Positions 52,389-63,029 of a DNA stretch of 64,000 nt are shown piece by piece. Made by a program: the position numbers and the translations under genes. Below the pieces are notes generated by a model. It was not told where the DNA came from. It made no database searches and saw nothing but the letters and a program-made list of their open reading frames with translations. Origin of the DNA: Blastococcus saxobsidens (GTDB taxonomy: Bacteria > Actinomycetota > Actinomycetes > Mycobacteriales > Geodermatophilaceae); assembly GCF_002938435.1 (NCBI RefSeq), contig NZ_POQT01000006.1, positions 1 to 64,000 of the forward strand. The letters are read 5' to 3'. Each line of letters begins with the position of its first letter. The first letter of the stretch is position 1.

Positions 52389-53894
52389 TCAGGGGCCGGT
52401 GATCGTGTCGACGAGCTCCTGCGCCGTCGCCGACGCCTCGAACAGCGCTCCCACGTGCTCCCGTGTGCCCCGCAGCGGCTCCAGCGTCGGGATGCGGACC
52501 AGGTTCTCCCGGCCCAGGTCGAAGACCACGGAGTCCCAGGACGCCGCCGCCACCTGGGTCGGGAAGCGCCGCAGGCACTCGCCGCGGAAGAACGCCCGGG
52601 TGTCGGCCGGCGGGCTGACCATCGCGCGGGTGACGTCGGTGTCGGAGAGCAGCCGCCGCATGGCGCCGCGGGCGACCAGCCGGTTGTACAGCCCCTTGTC
52701 CGGCCGGACGTCGGAGTACTGCAGGTCCACCAGCTTCAGCCGCGAGTCGCCCCAGCCCAGGCCGTCGCGCGACCGGTAGCCCTCGAGCAGCCGCAGCTTC
52801 GCCGGCCAGTCCAGCTGGTCGGCCAGCCGCATCGGGTCGGCCGCCAGGTCGTCCAGGACGGCCGCCCAGCGGTGCAGCACGTCGGTGGTCTGCTCGTCGC
52901 CCTCGCCACGGTCCTCGACGAAGCGGGCGGCGGCCTCCAGGTAGATCCGCTGCAGCTCGATCGCGGTCATCCGCCGGCCGTCCCGCAGCCGCACCCGGTG
53001 GGTCAGCGACGGGTCGTGGCTCACCGCCTGGAGCTCCTGCACCGGGTCCTCGACGGCCAGGGCCCCCGGCAGGGCCCGCGCCTCGATCATCGCGAGCACG
53101 AGCGACGTCGTCCCGACCTTGAGGTAGGTGGACAGCTCCGCCAGGTTCGCGTCGCCGATGATCACGTGCAGCCGCCGGTACTTGTCGGCGTCGGCGTGCG
53201 GCTCGTCCCGGGTGTTGATGATCGGCCGCTTGAGCGTCGTCTCCAGGCCGACCTCGACCTCGAAGAAGTCCGCCCGCTGGGAGAGCTGGAACCCCTCGGT
53301 GCGGCTCTCCGTCCCGATCCCCACCTTGCCCGAGCCGGCGAACACCTGGCGGGTCACGAAGAACGGCACCAGCCCGCGGATGATGTCGATGAACGGCGTC
53401 CGCCGGTCCATGAGGTAGTTCTCGTGCGACCCGTAGGAGGCACCCTTGCCGTCGGTGTTGTTCTTGTAGAGCTGGATGGGCTGCGTGCCGGGGATCTGCG
53501 CCGCGCGCCGGGCGGCCTCGGCCATGACCCGCTCCCCCGCCTTGTCCCAGAGCACGATGTCGCGCGGGCTGGTGACCTCCGGCGTCGAGTACTCCGGGTG
53601 CGCGTGGTCGACGTACAGGCGGGCCCCGTTGGTCAGGATGACGTTGGCCATCCCGTGGTCGTCGTCCAGGTCGTTGTGGTCCAGCGCTTGCGCGGGCGTG
53701 AGGTCGAAGCCCCGCGCGTCACGCAGCGGGGACTCCTCCTCGAAGTCCCACCGCGGACGACGCGGCGTCGGCGCGTCCGCCACGGCCCAGGCGTTGACCA
53801 CGAGGCTCGACAGGGTCGTCGGGTTCGCGCTCGGCTGCCCCGGGACCGAGATCCCGTACTCCACCTCGGTGCCCATGACCCGCCGAACGCTCAT
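52389..53894 (-). CDS. dop: Deamidase/depupylase Dop
   Basis: 501 aa. Relative of PafA that removes Pup from substrates. [20 protein letters not shown] at the start, then the Dop-specific loop ([20 protein letters not shown]), [31 protein letters not shown] and [16 protein letters not shown] at 53894 is leaderless (TAGGGT 6 nt upstream). With a Pup that already ends in Glu, depupylation rather than deamidation would be its main task. Confidence 0.95.
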   Translation of the reverse strand: MSVRRVMGTEVEYGISVPGQPSANPTTLSSLVVNAWAVADAPTPRRPRWDFEEESPLRDARGFDLTPAQALDHNDLDDDHGMANVILTNGARLYVDHAHPEYSTPEVTSPRDIVLWDKAGERVMAEAARRAAQIPGTQPIQLYKNNTDGKGASYGSHENYLMDRRTPFIDIIRGLVPFFVTRQVFAGSGKVGIGTESRTEGFQLSQRADFFEVEVGLETTLKRPIINTRDEPHADADKYRRLHVIIGDANLAELSTYLKVGTTSLVLAMIEARALPGALAVEDPVQELQAVSHDPSLTHRVRLRDGRRMTAIELQRIYLEAAARFVEDRGEGDEQTTDVLHRWAAVLDDLAADPMRLADQLDWPAKLRLLEGYRSRDGLGWGDSRLKLVDLQYSDVRPDKGLYNRLVARGAMRRLLSDTDVTRAMVSPPADTRAFFRGECLRRFPTQVAAASWDSVVFDLGRENLVRIPTLEPLRGTREHVGALFEASATAQELVDTITGP

Positions 53895-53900
53895 GGCCCA

Positions 53901-53906
53901 ACCCTA
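53901..53906 (-). promoter_or_regulatory. Leaderless -10 box (dop)
   Basis: TAGGGT on the minus strand, 6 nt before the ATG at 53894. Confidence 0.62.
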
Positions 53907-53992
53907 GGCGGCTCCCCGTGGGAGCCGTCGCCGCCGCCCGGACCGCCGGACCGGTCGGAGCGGGCCCCGGTCGGCGTCGGCAGGATGGCGGC

Positions 53993-54853
53993 GTGGACGC
54001 ACCGCCCCTCGGGCTCTTCCTGGACGTCGACGGCCCGGTGAGCAGCCCGGCGACGCGGACCGTCCCAGGGCCCCTGCTCGACGACCTGCACGCGCTGCTG
54101 GCGCGCGGGATCCCCGTCGTCCTGAACACCGGGCGGTCCACCGACTTCGTCGTGGCCCGGGTGTTCACCCCGCTGGCGGCCCGTGGTCTTCCTGCCGCCG
54201 CCCGGCTGCACGCCGTCTGCGAGAAGGGCGGCACCTGGCTCTCGGCGGGCGCCGAGGGGCCGGGCGTGGTGCACGCCGACCCCGCCCTCGCGGTTCCGCC
54301 GGTGTGCCACGAGCTGCTGGAGACGCTGGTCGCCGAGTACGGCGATGCGATGTTCGTCGACCGGTCCAAGCGCACGATGGCCACGGTCGAGGCGCGCACC
54401 GACGTGCCGCCGGGCGTCTACGCCCGGCGCCAGCGGGCGTTCGACACCGATCTGCTGGCGGTTATGAGAGCCGCCGGCATCGGGGTCCGGCTGCGCGACG
54501 AATCCTTTCCCGACGCCGACGGCGGCACGCCGTGGCGGATCGATCCGTCGATCATCGCCACGGACGTCGAATCGAGCGCCGCGGGCAAGGCGCTGGGCGC
54601 CCGCCGGGGTCTGGCGCTGCTCACCGGCGACGGTCCGCTCCCCCGCACCTGGCACACGGTCGGCGACTCGCGGACCGACTACGCGATGGCCGACGAACTG
54701 CACGCGCGCGGCGACGCGGTGACCCACGTCGACGTCGGCCCGGCCCCCGCGCTCGCCGACCGGCCGTACGCCGTCACGGCGGTGCCCGGACTGGTCCACG
54801 AGGCGGCCGGTGGGGCCCACCTGCGCGCCGTCCTCGCGTCGCTCGCCGCCTGA
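53993..54853 (+). CDS. HAD superfamily hydrolase, sugar-phosphatase type
   Basis: 286 aa. FLDVDGPVSSPATRTVPGPL (motif I, with DVD in place of the usual DxD), LNTGRSTDF (motif II), AAGKALGARRGLALL with the Lys (motif III) and VGDSRTDYAMADEL (motif IV). The cap type recalls Cof/SPP-like sugar phosphatases. Substrate unknown. The GTG at 53993 starts just before the core; CAGGAT 6 nt upstream resembles a leaderless box. Divergent from dop, convergent with mpa. Confidence 0.8.
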   Translation: MDAPPLGLFLDVDGPVSSPATRTVPGPLLDDLHALLARGIPVVLNTGRSTDFVVARVFTPLAARGLPAAARLHAVCEKGGTWLSAGAEGPGVVHADPALAVPPVCHELLETLVAEYGDAMFVDRSKRTMATVEARTDVPPGVYARRQRAFDTDLLAVMRAAGIGVRLRDESFPDADGGTPWRIDPSIIATDVESSAAGKALGARRGLALLTGDGPLPRTWHTVGDSRTDYAMADELHARGDAVTHVDVGPAPALADRPYAVTAVPGLVHEAAGGAHLRAVLASLAA

Positions 54854-54859
54854 ACGACG

Positions 54860-54899
54860 CCGGCGGCCCGGTCCCCGCGAGCAGGGGCCGGGCCGCCGG
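54860..54899. terminator. Bidirectional terminator between HAD gene and mpa
   Basis: A 16-bp GC stem with one bulged T (54860-54876 against 54884-54899), placed between two convergent stop codons. Confidence 0.75.
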
Positions 54900-54916
54900 T
54901 CGGACACGTGCTCCGG

Positions 54917-56695
54917 CTACAGGTACTGGCCGGTGTTGGTCGCGGTGTCGATGGCGCGGCCGGCCTCGTTGCCCTTGCCGCTGATGAGCGTGCGGATGTA
55001 GACGATCCGCTCGCCCTTCTTGCCCGAGATCCGCGCCCAGTCGTCGGGGTTGGTCGTGTTCGGCAGGTCCTCGTTCTCCTTGAACTCGTCCACGCAGGCC
55101 TGCATCAGGTGGCCGACCCGCAGACCCGAGGCGCCGGTCTCCAGGTGCTCCTTGATCGCCATCTTCTTGGCGCGGTCGACGATGTTCTGCAGCATGGCGC
55201 CGGAGTTGAAGTCCTTGAAGTACAGGACCTCCTTGTCACCGTTGGCGTAGGTGACCTCGAGGAAGCGGTTCTCCTCGGTCTCGGTGTACATGCGCTCGAC
55301 CGTGCGCTGGATCATCCCGGCGATCGTGGCTTCGCGGCTGCCGCCGTTCTCGGCGAGGTCGTCGGGGTTGATCGGCAGCGACGTCGTCAGGTACTTGCTG
55401 AAGATGTCCCGCGCGGCCTCGGCGTCCGGGCGCTCGATCTTGATCTTCACGTCGAGCCGGCCGGGCCGCAGGATCGCCGGGTCGATCATGTCCTCGCGGT
55501 TGGAGGCGCCGATGACGATGACGTTCTCCAGCCCCTCGACGCCGTCGATCTCGCTCAGCAGCTGCGGGACGATCGTCGACTCGACGTCGGAGGACACGCC
55601 CGATCCGCGGGTGCGGAAGATCGAGTCCATCTCGTCGAAGAAGACGATGACCGGCGTGCCCTCGCTGGCCTTCTCGCGCGCCCGCTGGAACACCAGGCGG
55701 ATGTGCCGCTCGGTCTCGCCCACGTACTTGTTGAGCAGCTCCGGGCCCTTGATGTTGAGGAAGTAGGACTTCCCCTGGCTCGTGTCGCCGTCGCCGCGGA
55801 CGGCGGCGACCTTCTTCGCCAGCGAGTTCGCCACCGCCTTGGCGATCAGCGTCTTGCCGCAGCCGGGAGGGCCGTACAGCAGGATGCCCTTGGGCGGCCG
55901 CAGTTCGTAGGTGCGGAACAGGTCGGCGTGCAGGAACGGCAGCTCCACGGCGTCGCGGATCTGCTCGATCTGACGCGCGAGGCCACCGATGTCGGAGTAG
56001 TCGATGTCGGGGACCTCTTCGAGGACGAGCTCCTCGACCTCGCTCTTCGGGATCCGCTCGTACACGTAGCCCGAACGGCTCTCCAGCAGCAGCGAGTCAC
56101 CCACGCGCAGCGGCTGGTCGGTGAGCGAGTCGGCGAGGTAGACGACGCGCTCCTCGTCGGTGTGCCCGATGACCAGGGCGCGCTGCGTGACGCCGTCGAC
56201 CGGCTCGAGCAGCTCCTTGAGCATGACGACGTCGCCGGCGCGCTCGAACTGCCGCGCCTCGACGACGTTCATCGCCTCGTTGAGCATGACCTCCTGGCCG
56301 GGGCGCAGCTCCTCCGCCGCCACGTTCGGCGACACCGACACCCGCAGCTTGCGGCCACCGGTGAAGACGTCGACCGTGCCGTCCTCGTACGAGGTCAGGA
56401 AGACGCCGTAGCCCGAGGGCGGCTGACCGAGCCGGTCGACCTCCTCCTTGAGCGTGACCAGCTGCTCGCGGGCATCCCGCAGCGTGCTCGCCAGCTTGTC
56501 GTTGCGCTCGGAGAGGAAGGCCGCGCGGCCCTCCGCCTCGGCGATCCGCTCCTCCAGCGCCCGCACCTGGCGGGGGCTGTCGGACACCTTGCGGCGCAGC
56601 AGACCGATCTCCTCCTCGAGGTAGGAGATCTGAGTGAGCAGGGCGGCGACGTCACGGTCACGTCGCGCGTTCAACTCGTCGGGACCCGGGCCCAT
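54917..56695 (-). CDS. mpa: Proteasomal ATPase Mpa/ARC
   Basis: 592 aa. Ring AAA+ ATPase that binds Pup, unfolds the target and feeds it to the 20S core. N-terminal coiled coil (about residues 15-85), OB domains, then Walker A GPPGCGKT, Walker [11 protein letters not shown] and arginine-finger block [14 protein letters not shown]. It ends GQYL, the motif that docks on the proteasome. The ATG at 56695 has GGAGGTG upstream; a TTG five codons earlier is unlikely. Between mpa and trmI, TATAGA in the 117-bp gap is a likely -10 box. Confidence 0.97.
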   Translation of the reverse strand: MGPGPDELNARRDRDVAALLTQISYLEEEIGLLRRKVSDSPRQVRALEERIAEAEGRAAFLSERNDKLASTLRDAREQLVTLKEEVDRLGQPPSGYGVFLTSYEDGTVDVFTGGRKLRVSVSPNVAAEELRPGQEVMLNEAMNVVEARQFERAGDVVMLKELLEPVDGVTQRALVIGHTDEERVVYLADSLTDQPLRVGDSLLLESRSGYVYERIPKSEVEELVLEEVPDIDYSDIGGLARQIEQIRDAVELPFLHADLFRTYELRPPKGILLYGPPGCGKTLIAKAVANSLAKKVAAVRGDGDTSQGKSYFLNIKGPELLNKYVGETERHIRLVFQRAREKASEGTPVIVFFDEMDSIFRTRGSGVSSDVESTIVPQLLSEIDGVEGLENVIVIGASNREDMIDPAILRPGRLDVKIKIERPDAEAARDIFSKYLTTSLPINPDDLAENGGSREATIAGMIQRTVERMYTETEENRFLEVTYANGDKEVLYFKDFNSGAMLQNIVDRAKKMAIKEHLETGASGLRVGHLMQACVDEFKENEDLPNTTNPDDWARISGKKGERIVYIRTLISGKGNEAGRAIDTATNTGQYL

Positions 56696-56812
56696 CGCGC
56701 ACCTCCGCAATTCGGGGGGAGCCAGGAGGCAAATCTATACACGCGGGACGACAGTTCGCCGCCGCCTCGCGGGGTCGGCTTCGCGGTGCTAGGAGCGCCC
56801 GGCGGTCCTCCG

Positions 56813-57754
<942 letters not shown>

Positions 57755-57830
57755 TCAGCGTACGGACGGTGCCGGTGTGACCCCCGACGCCGATGCGGCG
57801 CGGACACTCGGAAGTGTCGGAGGGGCGACC

Positions 57831-57836
57831 TAGCCT
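57831..57836 (+). promoter_or_regulatory. Leaderless -10 box (RecB-like nuclease)
   Basis: TAGCCT, 7 nt before the ATG at 57844. Confidence 0.62.
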
Positions 57837-57843
57837 CGGACCC

Positions 57844-58797
57844 ATGACGGCGATGGTGCAGACCGATCCGCAGGCCGACGCCACCGCTCCGGCGGTCCTC
57901 CCGCCGGTGGAGGACGCCCCGGCTCCCCGGCGCCCGTCCCTCTCCCCCAGCCGCGCGGCCGACTTCAAGACCTGTCCGCTGCTGTACCGCTTCCGGACCA
58001 TCGACCGCCTGCCGGAGAAGAAGAGCCTGGCCGCGGTGCGCGGCACGCTCGTGCACTCGGTCCTGGAGCGGCTCTACGACCTGCCGCCCGCCCAGCGGAC
58101 CCCGGAGGGCGCCCTGGAGCTGCTCGAGCCGGCCTGGTCCGAGCTGCGCGAGGAGCCCGGTATCGCCGAGCTGTTCGAGGCGACCGGCGACGCCGGCGCC
58201 GAGACCGACGTCAACGCGCCGGAGTCGGTGGAGGCGTGGCTGGCCTCGGCCGGGAAGCTCGTGGAGAAGTACTTCACCCTGGAGGACCCCCGTCGCCTCC
58301 AGCCCGAGGCCCGCGAGGAGCTCGTCGAGGTCACCCTGCCCGACGGGCTGCTGCTGCGCGGCTACGTCGACCGGCTCGACGTAGCCCCGAACGGCGCACT
58401 CCGGGTGGTCGACTACAAGACCGGCTCGATGCCCCGCGAGGCGTTCGAGTCCAAGGCCCTGTTCCAGATGAAGTTCTACGCGCTGGTGCTCTGGCGCACC
58501 CGTGGCGTGGTCGCCGCACAGCTCAAGCTGCTCTACCTGGGTGGCGAGGGCGACGCACTGACCTACGCCCCGGAGGAGGCCGAGCTCGTGCGCTTCGAGC
58601 GGACCCTGCTCGCGATCTGGTCGGCGATCGAGAAGGCCGTGGAGACCGGCGAGTTCCGGCCCAACAAGACCCGGCTCTGCGGCTGGTGCGACCACCAGGC
58701 GCTGTGCCCGGCCTGGGGCGGCACTCCCCCGCCCTTCCCGGCCGAGGCGGCCGCCGCGGCCGGCTGGCGCACGACGCTCCCGGTCACCGCCGTCTGA
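57844..58797 (+). CDS. RecB/Cas4-like PD-(D/E)XK exonuclease
   Basis: 317 aa (Rv2119 counterpart). SPSRAADFKTCPLLYRFRTI at residue 35 with the first Cys, RGTLVHSVLERLYDLP, then the catalytic GYVDRLDVAPNGALRVVDYKTG (D...DYK), QMKFYALVLW and C-terminal CGWCDHQALCPAW. The four Cys would hold an iron-sulfur cluster, as in AddB and Cas4. No helicase domain. Probably a repair nuclease. Leaderless ATG. Confidence 0.92.
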   Translation: MTAMVQTDPQADATAPAVLPPVEDAPAPRRPSLSPSRAADFKTCPLLYRFRTIDRLPEKKSLAAVRGTLVHSVLERLYDLPPAQRTPEGALELLEPAWSELREEPGIAELFEATGDAGAETDVNAPESVEAWLASAGKLVEKYFTLEDPRRLQPEAREELVEVTLPDGLLLRGYVDRLDVAPNGALRVVDYKTGSMPREAFESKALFQMKFYALVLWRTRGVVAAQLKLLYLGGEGDALTYAPEEAELVRFERTLLAIWSAIEKAVETGEFRPNKTRLCGWCDHQALCPAWGGTPPPFPAEAAAAAGWRTTLPVTAV

Positions 58798-58826
58798 CCA
58801 CCGGCGGGGTTTCGCCCCGCCGGTGG
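58798..58826. terminator. Terminator between RecB-like and DinB-like genes
   Basis: CCACCGGCGGGG (58798-58809) pairs perfectly with CCCCGCCGGTGG (58815-58826), loop TTTCG, between convergent genes. Confidence 0.78.
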
Positions 58827-58839
58827 GCCGCGACACCGG

Positions 58840-59316
58840 TCAGCCCGTGACGCCGTCCAGGAGCTCCCGGGCCGCGTCGGCATGGCCCGCGTGCCGCGCG
58901 GTCTCCTCCACCAGGTGCAGCAGGACCCAGCGGAGGTCCCGGCCGCTGCCGTCGGCACACGGCTGGGTCATCGGCATCGACCGCACCGCCGCCGCCGTGG
59001 CCAGCGCCCGTTCCCGGTACCGACGCACGGCCCCGGCCACCGTGAGCTCGGGCCCCGGCGCGAACTCCGCCTCGCTCCGGCTGACCGGCTCGCCGCGCAT
59101 GGCGCCGTCGATCCACCGCCACTCCACCTGCGTGAGGTGGTGGACGATGCCGAGCAGCGGGATCAGCGCCCCATGGGGACGCCACCGCGCCTGCTCCTCG
59201 TCCAGGTCCGCCACCTTGCGCAGGATCGAACCGCGCAGGTGGTCGAGCCAGGCGAGCAGGAGCTCGGTCTCGTCGGCCGTCGGGGCGGGTGGAGGCAGCT
59301 CCGGCAGGTCGGGCAC
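58840..59316 (-). CDS. DinB family protein (DUF664 type)
   Basis: 158 aa four-helix protein. WLDHLRGSILRKVADLDEEQ, LGIVHHLTQVEWRWIDGAMRG and LLHLVEETARHAGHADAARELLDG carry the three metal-binding His (HH, H and H). Such proteins include mycothiol-dependent enzymes; others are untested. GTG at 59316 is leaderless (TAGCCT 6 nt upstream). Confidence 0.9.
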   Translation of the reverse strand: MPDLPELPPPAPTADETELLLAWLDHLRGSILRKVADLDEEQARWRPHGALIPLLGIVHHLTQVEWRWIDGAMRGEPVSRSEAEFAPGPELTVAGAVRRYRERALATAAAVRSMPMTQPCADGSGRDLRWVLLHLVEETARHAGHADAARELLDGVTG

Positions 59317-59322
59317 GCGCGC

Positions 59323-59328
59323 AGGCTA
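59323..59328 (-). promoter_or_regulatory. Leaderless -10 box (DinB-like gene)
   Basis: TAGCCT on the minus strand, 6 nt before the GTG at 59316. Confidence 0.6.
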
Positions 59329-59360
59329 TCCGCGCCGTCCGACGGCACCGCCGTCCTCGG

Positions 59361-59609
59361 TCAGCTCCGCTCGGCGCGCACGTGGGCGACGAGGGCGTTG
59401 GCGTGCCCGTGACCCAGCCCGTGCTCGGTCGCCAGCCAGCTCACCACCTGCATGTGGGTGTCCAGCGGGCTGCGCCGGACCATGTCGAGCCACTCCCCGA
59501 CCGGCCTGCCGTACTTCTCCTCGATCGACGGGGAGTAGGACGCGGGCCCCTGACGGGCCCGTCGCCTGCCGCACTGCTCATGACTCTCCTCGCTACCGGC
59601 GCCGTCCAC
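59361..59609 (-). CDS. DUF4287 family protein (start uncertain)
   Basis: 82 aa as an open frame from GTG at 59609. The body SYSPSIEEKYGRPVGEWLDM, then HMQVVSWLATEHGLGHGHAN and ALVAHVRAE is the DUF4287 family, whose function is unknown. The good start signal is elsewhere: GAGGAGAGTC followed by ATG near 59579 lies in another frame (MSSAAGDGPVRGP) and would need a one-base shift near 59545 to join the body. So the gene may be frameshifted or use the less obvious GTG. Confidence 0.65.
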   Translation of the reverse strand: MDGAGSEESHEQCGRRRARQGPASYSPSIEEKYGRPVGEWLDMVRRSPLDTHMQVVSWLATEHGLGHGHANALVAHVRAERS

Positions 59610-59636
59610 AGCCGTGACCGGACGGGCGCGGGCAAG

Positions 59637-60350
59637 TCATCGGCGGATCAGCGGAACGCGGTCTCCAGCCGTACGCGCGGCGAGCACCGGCACCAGGTCG
59701 TCGACCCCCACCCCGGAGAGCGTGTCGCGCAGCGTCAGCCCCGGCGCGGGCGGCACCGGCTGCAGCGCCGGGACCCCGAGCACCGCCATCCCGGCCGCCA
59801 GGCCCGAGGTCACGCCGACCAGCGAGTCCTCGACGACCACGCAGGAGGACGCGTCGACCCCCAGCTGGGCGGCCGCCTGCAGGTACGGCGCGGGGTCCGG
59901 CTTGCGGGCCGGCACCTCGTCGCCGCAGACGGTGACGTCGAAGGGGTCGCCGCCCAGGTCGGCCGCGATGCTTCCCAGCACGATGTCGGCGAGCCGGCGC
60001 GGGGTCGTCGTCACCAGGGCGGTGGCGATCCCGGCCGCACGGACCCCCTCGAGCAGCTCGCGGGCGCCTGGACGCCACGCGATGCCGCGGGACATCAGCT
60101 CGCCGGTCCGGTCCTCCACCCACCGAGCGTCGGCCTGCAGCTGCCCCTCGGTGCGCACGACGCCGAGGTCTGCGTGCAGCACCTCCATCGACCGCCGCAT
60201 GCTCGTGCCGACCGTCGCCGCCCGGGCCTCCTCCGACATCCGGCCACCGAGGGAGGCGGCCAGCTCGAACATGGCCTCGCCCCAGTACTCCTCGGTCTGC
60301 ACCAGGGTGCCGTCCATGTCGAACAGGACGGCAGCAGGACTGCTCCGCAT
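59637..60350 (-). CDS. HAD family phosphatase
   Basis: 237 aa. AAVLFDMDGTLVQTEEYWGE (motif I, residue 6), VTTTPR (motif II), KPDPAPYLQAAAQLG (motif III) and VVEDSLVGVTSGLAAG (motif IV). Small helical cap as in phosphoglycolate and sugar phosphatases; the substrate is not known. ATG at 60350 has GAGGAA upstream. Divergent from the GGDEF gene with 258 bp between. Confidence 0.9.
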   Translation of the reverse strand: MRSSPAAVLFDMDGTLVQTEEYWGEAMFELAASLGGRMSEEARAATVGTSMRRSMEVLHADLGVVRTEGQLQADARWVEDRTGELMSRGIAWRPGARELLEGVRAAGIATALVTTTPRRLADIVLGSIAADLGGDPFDVTVCGDEVPARKPDPAPYLQAAAQLGVDASSCVVVEDSLVGVTSGLAAGMAVLGVPALQPVPPAPGLTLRDTLSGVGVDDLVPVLAARTAGDRVPLIRR

Positions 60351-60608
60351 GGGGACGGCGGTTCCTCGCTTCTCGGTTCCCCGGGCGCGGGGCACGTGCA
60401 GCCCGGGTCGATCGGTGGTCGGGGCTGGGTCGGCGACGTGAGCCGGCCCTGTCCTCCCGGGGACGAGCCTCCGCGGTGGTGCCCTTCGCGTGCCATCGTC
60501 CCAGCCGGCGCCCCGTCGCAGGGACGTGCCCCCGGAGAGCATGGAGCCCGCCGGCCGGTCGGCACTCCCCTCCTCAGGGGAGGTGCGGGAACCGATTCGA
60601 CGACCGCC

Positions 60609-61286
60609 GTGATCTGCGCCTCGATCAGCGCCTTCGTCGGGGTCATGGCCTGCTTCTTCGCCGACCGCCGTGTGGCGGTGGCCCACATCGTGACCGCGGT
60701 CGGAGGGACGTCGGCGGCGCTGCTCCTGCGCGGCGACGCGCCGGCGGCCACCGCCGCGGCGCTCGCGGTCGTCGTGTCCACCCTCGCCGTCGTCACGCGG
60801 ACGCTGGTCCTGCGCGCCTCCGGCGCCGAGTCCGACGCACTCACGGCCCTGGCGAACCGCCGCGGCTTCGACGAGGCGCTCGACGAGCAGGTGCGGCGGC
60901 GCGACGCCGTGCTGTCGGCGGGCCTGCTGGACCTGGACCACTTCAAGCCGATCAACGACACCGAGGGCCACGAGGCCGGTGACCGCCTGCTGCGGCAGGT
61001 CGCCGACAGCTGGCGGCAGCAGCTGCCGCCCGGTGTCCTCCTGGCCCGGCACGGCGGCGACGAGTTCGCGCTGCTGATGCCCGGGTTCTCCGGTCCCGAG
61101 GCACTCGCCGTCGTCCGGCGCCCCTGCTCCGTCGTACCCGACGTGAGCATGTCGGCCGGGGTGGCGGAGCGCTGCCCCGGGGACACCGCGGCCCAGCTGA
61201 TGCGGCGCGCCGACCTGGCCCTCTACCAGGTGAAGGCGGACGGTCGCGGCGCAGCCGCGCTGCACCCGGTGGCTCCGGTCGGCTGA
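60609..61286 (+). CDS. GGDEF-domain protein (putative diguanylate cyclase)
   Basis: 225 aa from the GTG at 60609. Two hydrophobic segments (residues 3-17 and 24-65) are followed by LTALANRRGFDEALDEQ, LDLDHFKPINDTEGHEAGDR, the intact ARHGGDEFALLMPG signature and SAGVAERCPG. It lacks the RxxD inhibitory site upstream of GGDEF. Shorter than most membrane-bound cyclases, so the N-terminus may be truncated or the start may lie further up, where no good site was seen. Likely makes cyclic di-GMP. Confidence 0.8.
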   Translation: MICASISAFVGVMACFFADRRVAVAHIVTAVGGTSAALLLRGDAPAATAAALAVVVSTLAVVTRTLVLRASGAESDALTALANRRGFDEALDEQVRRRDAVLSAGLLDLDHFKPINDTEGHEAGDRLLRQVADSWRQQLPPGVLLARHGGDEFALLMPGFSGPEALAVVRRPCSVVPDVSMSAGVAERCPGDTAAQLMRRADLALYQVKADGRGAAALHPVAPVG

Positions 61287-61322
61287 CCACCGTGCCCACC
61301 GGTGCCGACCGGCATCCCGGGA

Positions 61323-62015
61323 TCAGGCGGGGCGGGTGCCGGTCAGCGTGGCGAAGGCGATGACGTTGTCCTCGTAGCTGCGCACCGCGGAGTCGAAGTC
61401 GCCCCCGCAGGTGATCAGCCGCAGCTGGGCGTCGTCGGTGTTGCCGTACACCTCGATGGTCGGGAACTCGTCCTTCGGGTGCACCTCGACCCGGTCGACC
61501 GCGAAGACCGCGACCGTGCCGTCGGCGCGGTCGACGGTCACCTCGTCGCCGGGCTCCAGGGCGCCGAGGTCGAAGAAGATGCCGGGACCGTGCTCGGCGG
61601 AGTCCACGTGCCCGAGGATGACCGCGGGGCCGACGGCGCCGGGCGCCGGGCCGCGCTGGTACCAGCCGGCCTTGTCGTCGGGCTCGAGCGGCGGGACCTC
61701 GACGGTGCCGTCGTCGTTGAGGTCCAGGCGGAGCAGCTCGCTGGTCACGTCGATCGAGGGGATGCCCACCGAGACCGGCTCGGCCACCGGCTCGGCAGGA
61801 GCGGTCGGCTCCGCGGGGGTGCCGCTCGGCTCCGTCGGCGAGGCAGGGGCCGGCACGGCCGGCTGCGAACGCTCGGTGCCCGCCGCGGCCGGGGTCGGGG
61901 CCTGCTGCTGCCCGGTCACCACCACGACGACGGCGACGACGGCCACGACTGCGAGGGCGACGGCCAGCGCCATCCACGTGCGGGGGCTCGGACGGCGGCT
62001 GCTCTGCTCGGTCAC
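61323..62015 (-). CDS. Class E/F sortase-like transpeptidase
   Basis: 230 aa. One N-terminal membrane helix (ALAVALAVVAVVAVVVVVTG), a Pro/Ala/Thr linker and a sortase domain: VGIPSIDVTSELLRL, VILGHVDS (catalytic His), LRLITCGGDFD (catalytic Cys in TC). The usual Arg-containing block SYRDN is SYEDN here. GGAAGGA lies upstream of the GTG at 62015. The gene ahead of it on the same strand, 79 nt away, encodes a secreted protein and is its likely substrate. Confidence 0.85.
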   Translation of the reverse strand: MTEQSSRRPSPRTWMALAVALAVVAVVAVVVVVTGQQQAPTPAAAGTERSQPAVPAPASPTEPSGTPAEPTAPAEPVAEPVSVGIPSIDVTSELLRLDLNDDGTVEVPPLEPDDKAGWYQRGPAPGAVGPAVILGHVDSAEHGPGIFFDLGALEPGDEVTVDRADGTVAVFAVDRVEVHPKDEFPTIEVYGNTDDAQLRLITCGGDFDSAVRSYEDNVIAFATLTGTRPA

Positions 62016-62094
62016 GCGGGTCCTTCCGGGTCGGCGGAGAAGGGGCCGGGGCCGCGCGGGGCGGGCATGCCACCCGCGCGGCCCCGGAGCCGGA

Positions 62095-62862
62095 TCAGGC
62101 CTGGTCGGCCTGACGACGGCGGTAGGCGACGGCACCGGCAGCAGCCGCACCGACCGCAGCCAGGGCGCCGACACCGATCGCGGCCTGGTTCTCCACGCCG
62201 CTGGTCGCACCGGCACCGGTCTCGGCACCACCGGCGGGCGTGGTGCCCATCTGCGCGGCCTTCAGCGGGCCACAGGCGGCCGGGGCGGTGGCCTCCATGG
62301 GCAGCGAGGGGTCGAGGTCGCTCTTGATGTCGCCGTCGTAGGCGCCCGAGCCGTCCTTGTCCACGCCGTGCACCACGAGGACAGCGGTGCCGGCCGCGAA
62401 CGCCTTCTGCACGTCCTCGGTGATGGAGAAGGTGCGCTCGTAGGTCAGGGAACCACCCTCGGCGGTCGGGAACCGGTCGACGGCCAGGCCGCTGTCGGGG
62501 CTGGTGTCACCGGTCGTGGTGAGCGAGGTGCCGATGGCGCCGTAGGCGGGCGCGCCCTCGGTGGTGCTCAGGAAGCCGTCGCCGTCCTTGTCGTCGGCGT
62601 CGGTCGGGCACACACCCTGGGCGCCGATGTGGAAGTGCTGGGCGTGCGGGGACCCGGCCAGCAGGTTGGACGCCTTGACCGTCACGGTCGCCTGGTCGCC
62701 CTTGAGGGTCACCATGCCGGTGCCGGTGACGCCCGACTGGTTCAGGGCGCCGAGGGAGGCCTGGTAGCTGCCGTCGTGGTCGGCCAGGGCCGTGCCCATG
62801 GTGAGCAGCGGGAACGCCGCGGCGGCGATGGCGACGGTCGGGAGGGCGAATGCCTTGCGCAT
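62095..62862 (-). CDS. Secreted CHRD-domain protein with C-terminal anchor
   Basis: 255 aa. Signal peptide (residues 1-28, cleavage after TALA), CHRD domain (YQASLGALNQSGVTGTGMV, then HAQHFHIGAQGVCP and a DADDKDGDGF stretch that could bind calcium), then a hydrophobic helix and YRRR tail (residues 225-249). No LPxTG was seen; the text before the helix is TPAGGAETGAGATSG. It lies directly upstream of the sortase, in the same operon. Confidence 0.85.
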   Translation of the reverse strand: MRKAFALPTVAIAAAAFPLLTMGTALADHDGSYQASLGALNQSGVTGTGMVTLKGDQATVTVKASNLLAGSPHAQHFHIGAQGVCPTDADDKDGDGFLSTTEGAPAYGAIGTSLTTTGDTSPDSGLAVDRFPTAEGGSLTYERTFSITEDVQKAFAAGTAVLVVHGVDKDGSGAYDGDIKSDLDPSLPMEATAPAACGPLKAAQMGTTPAGGAETGAGATSGVENQAAIGVGALAAVGAAAAGAVAYRRRQADQA

Positions 62863-63029
62863 GGTGTGCTCCAGTTCTCGGGGGGACTGACACGAACCAG
62901 CAGGCGGCTCCCCCGGCGGGAGATTCCTCCCGCCTCCGCCTGTGATGCAACCCGCATTCGGCGCCGCCCCCCGGATCGGTTCACCTGGGGGGAAAATTCT
63001 CGGCCGATCCCAACCGGAGGGCCCCTCCG

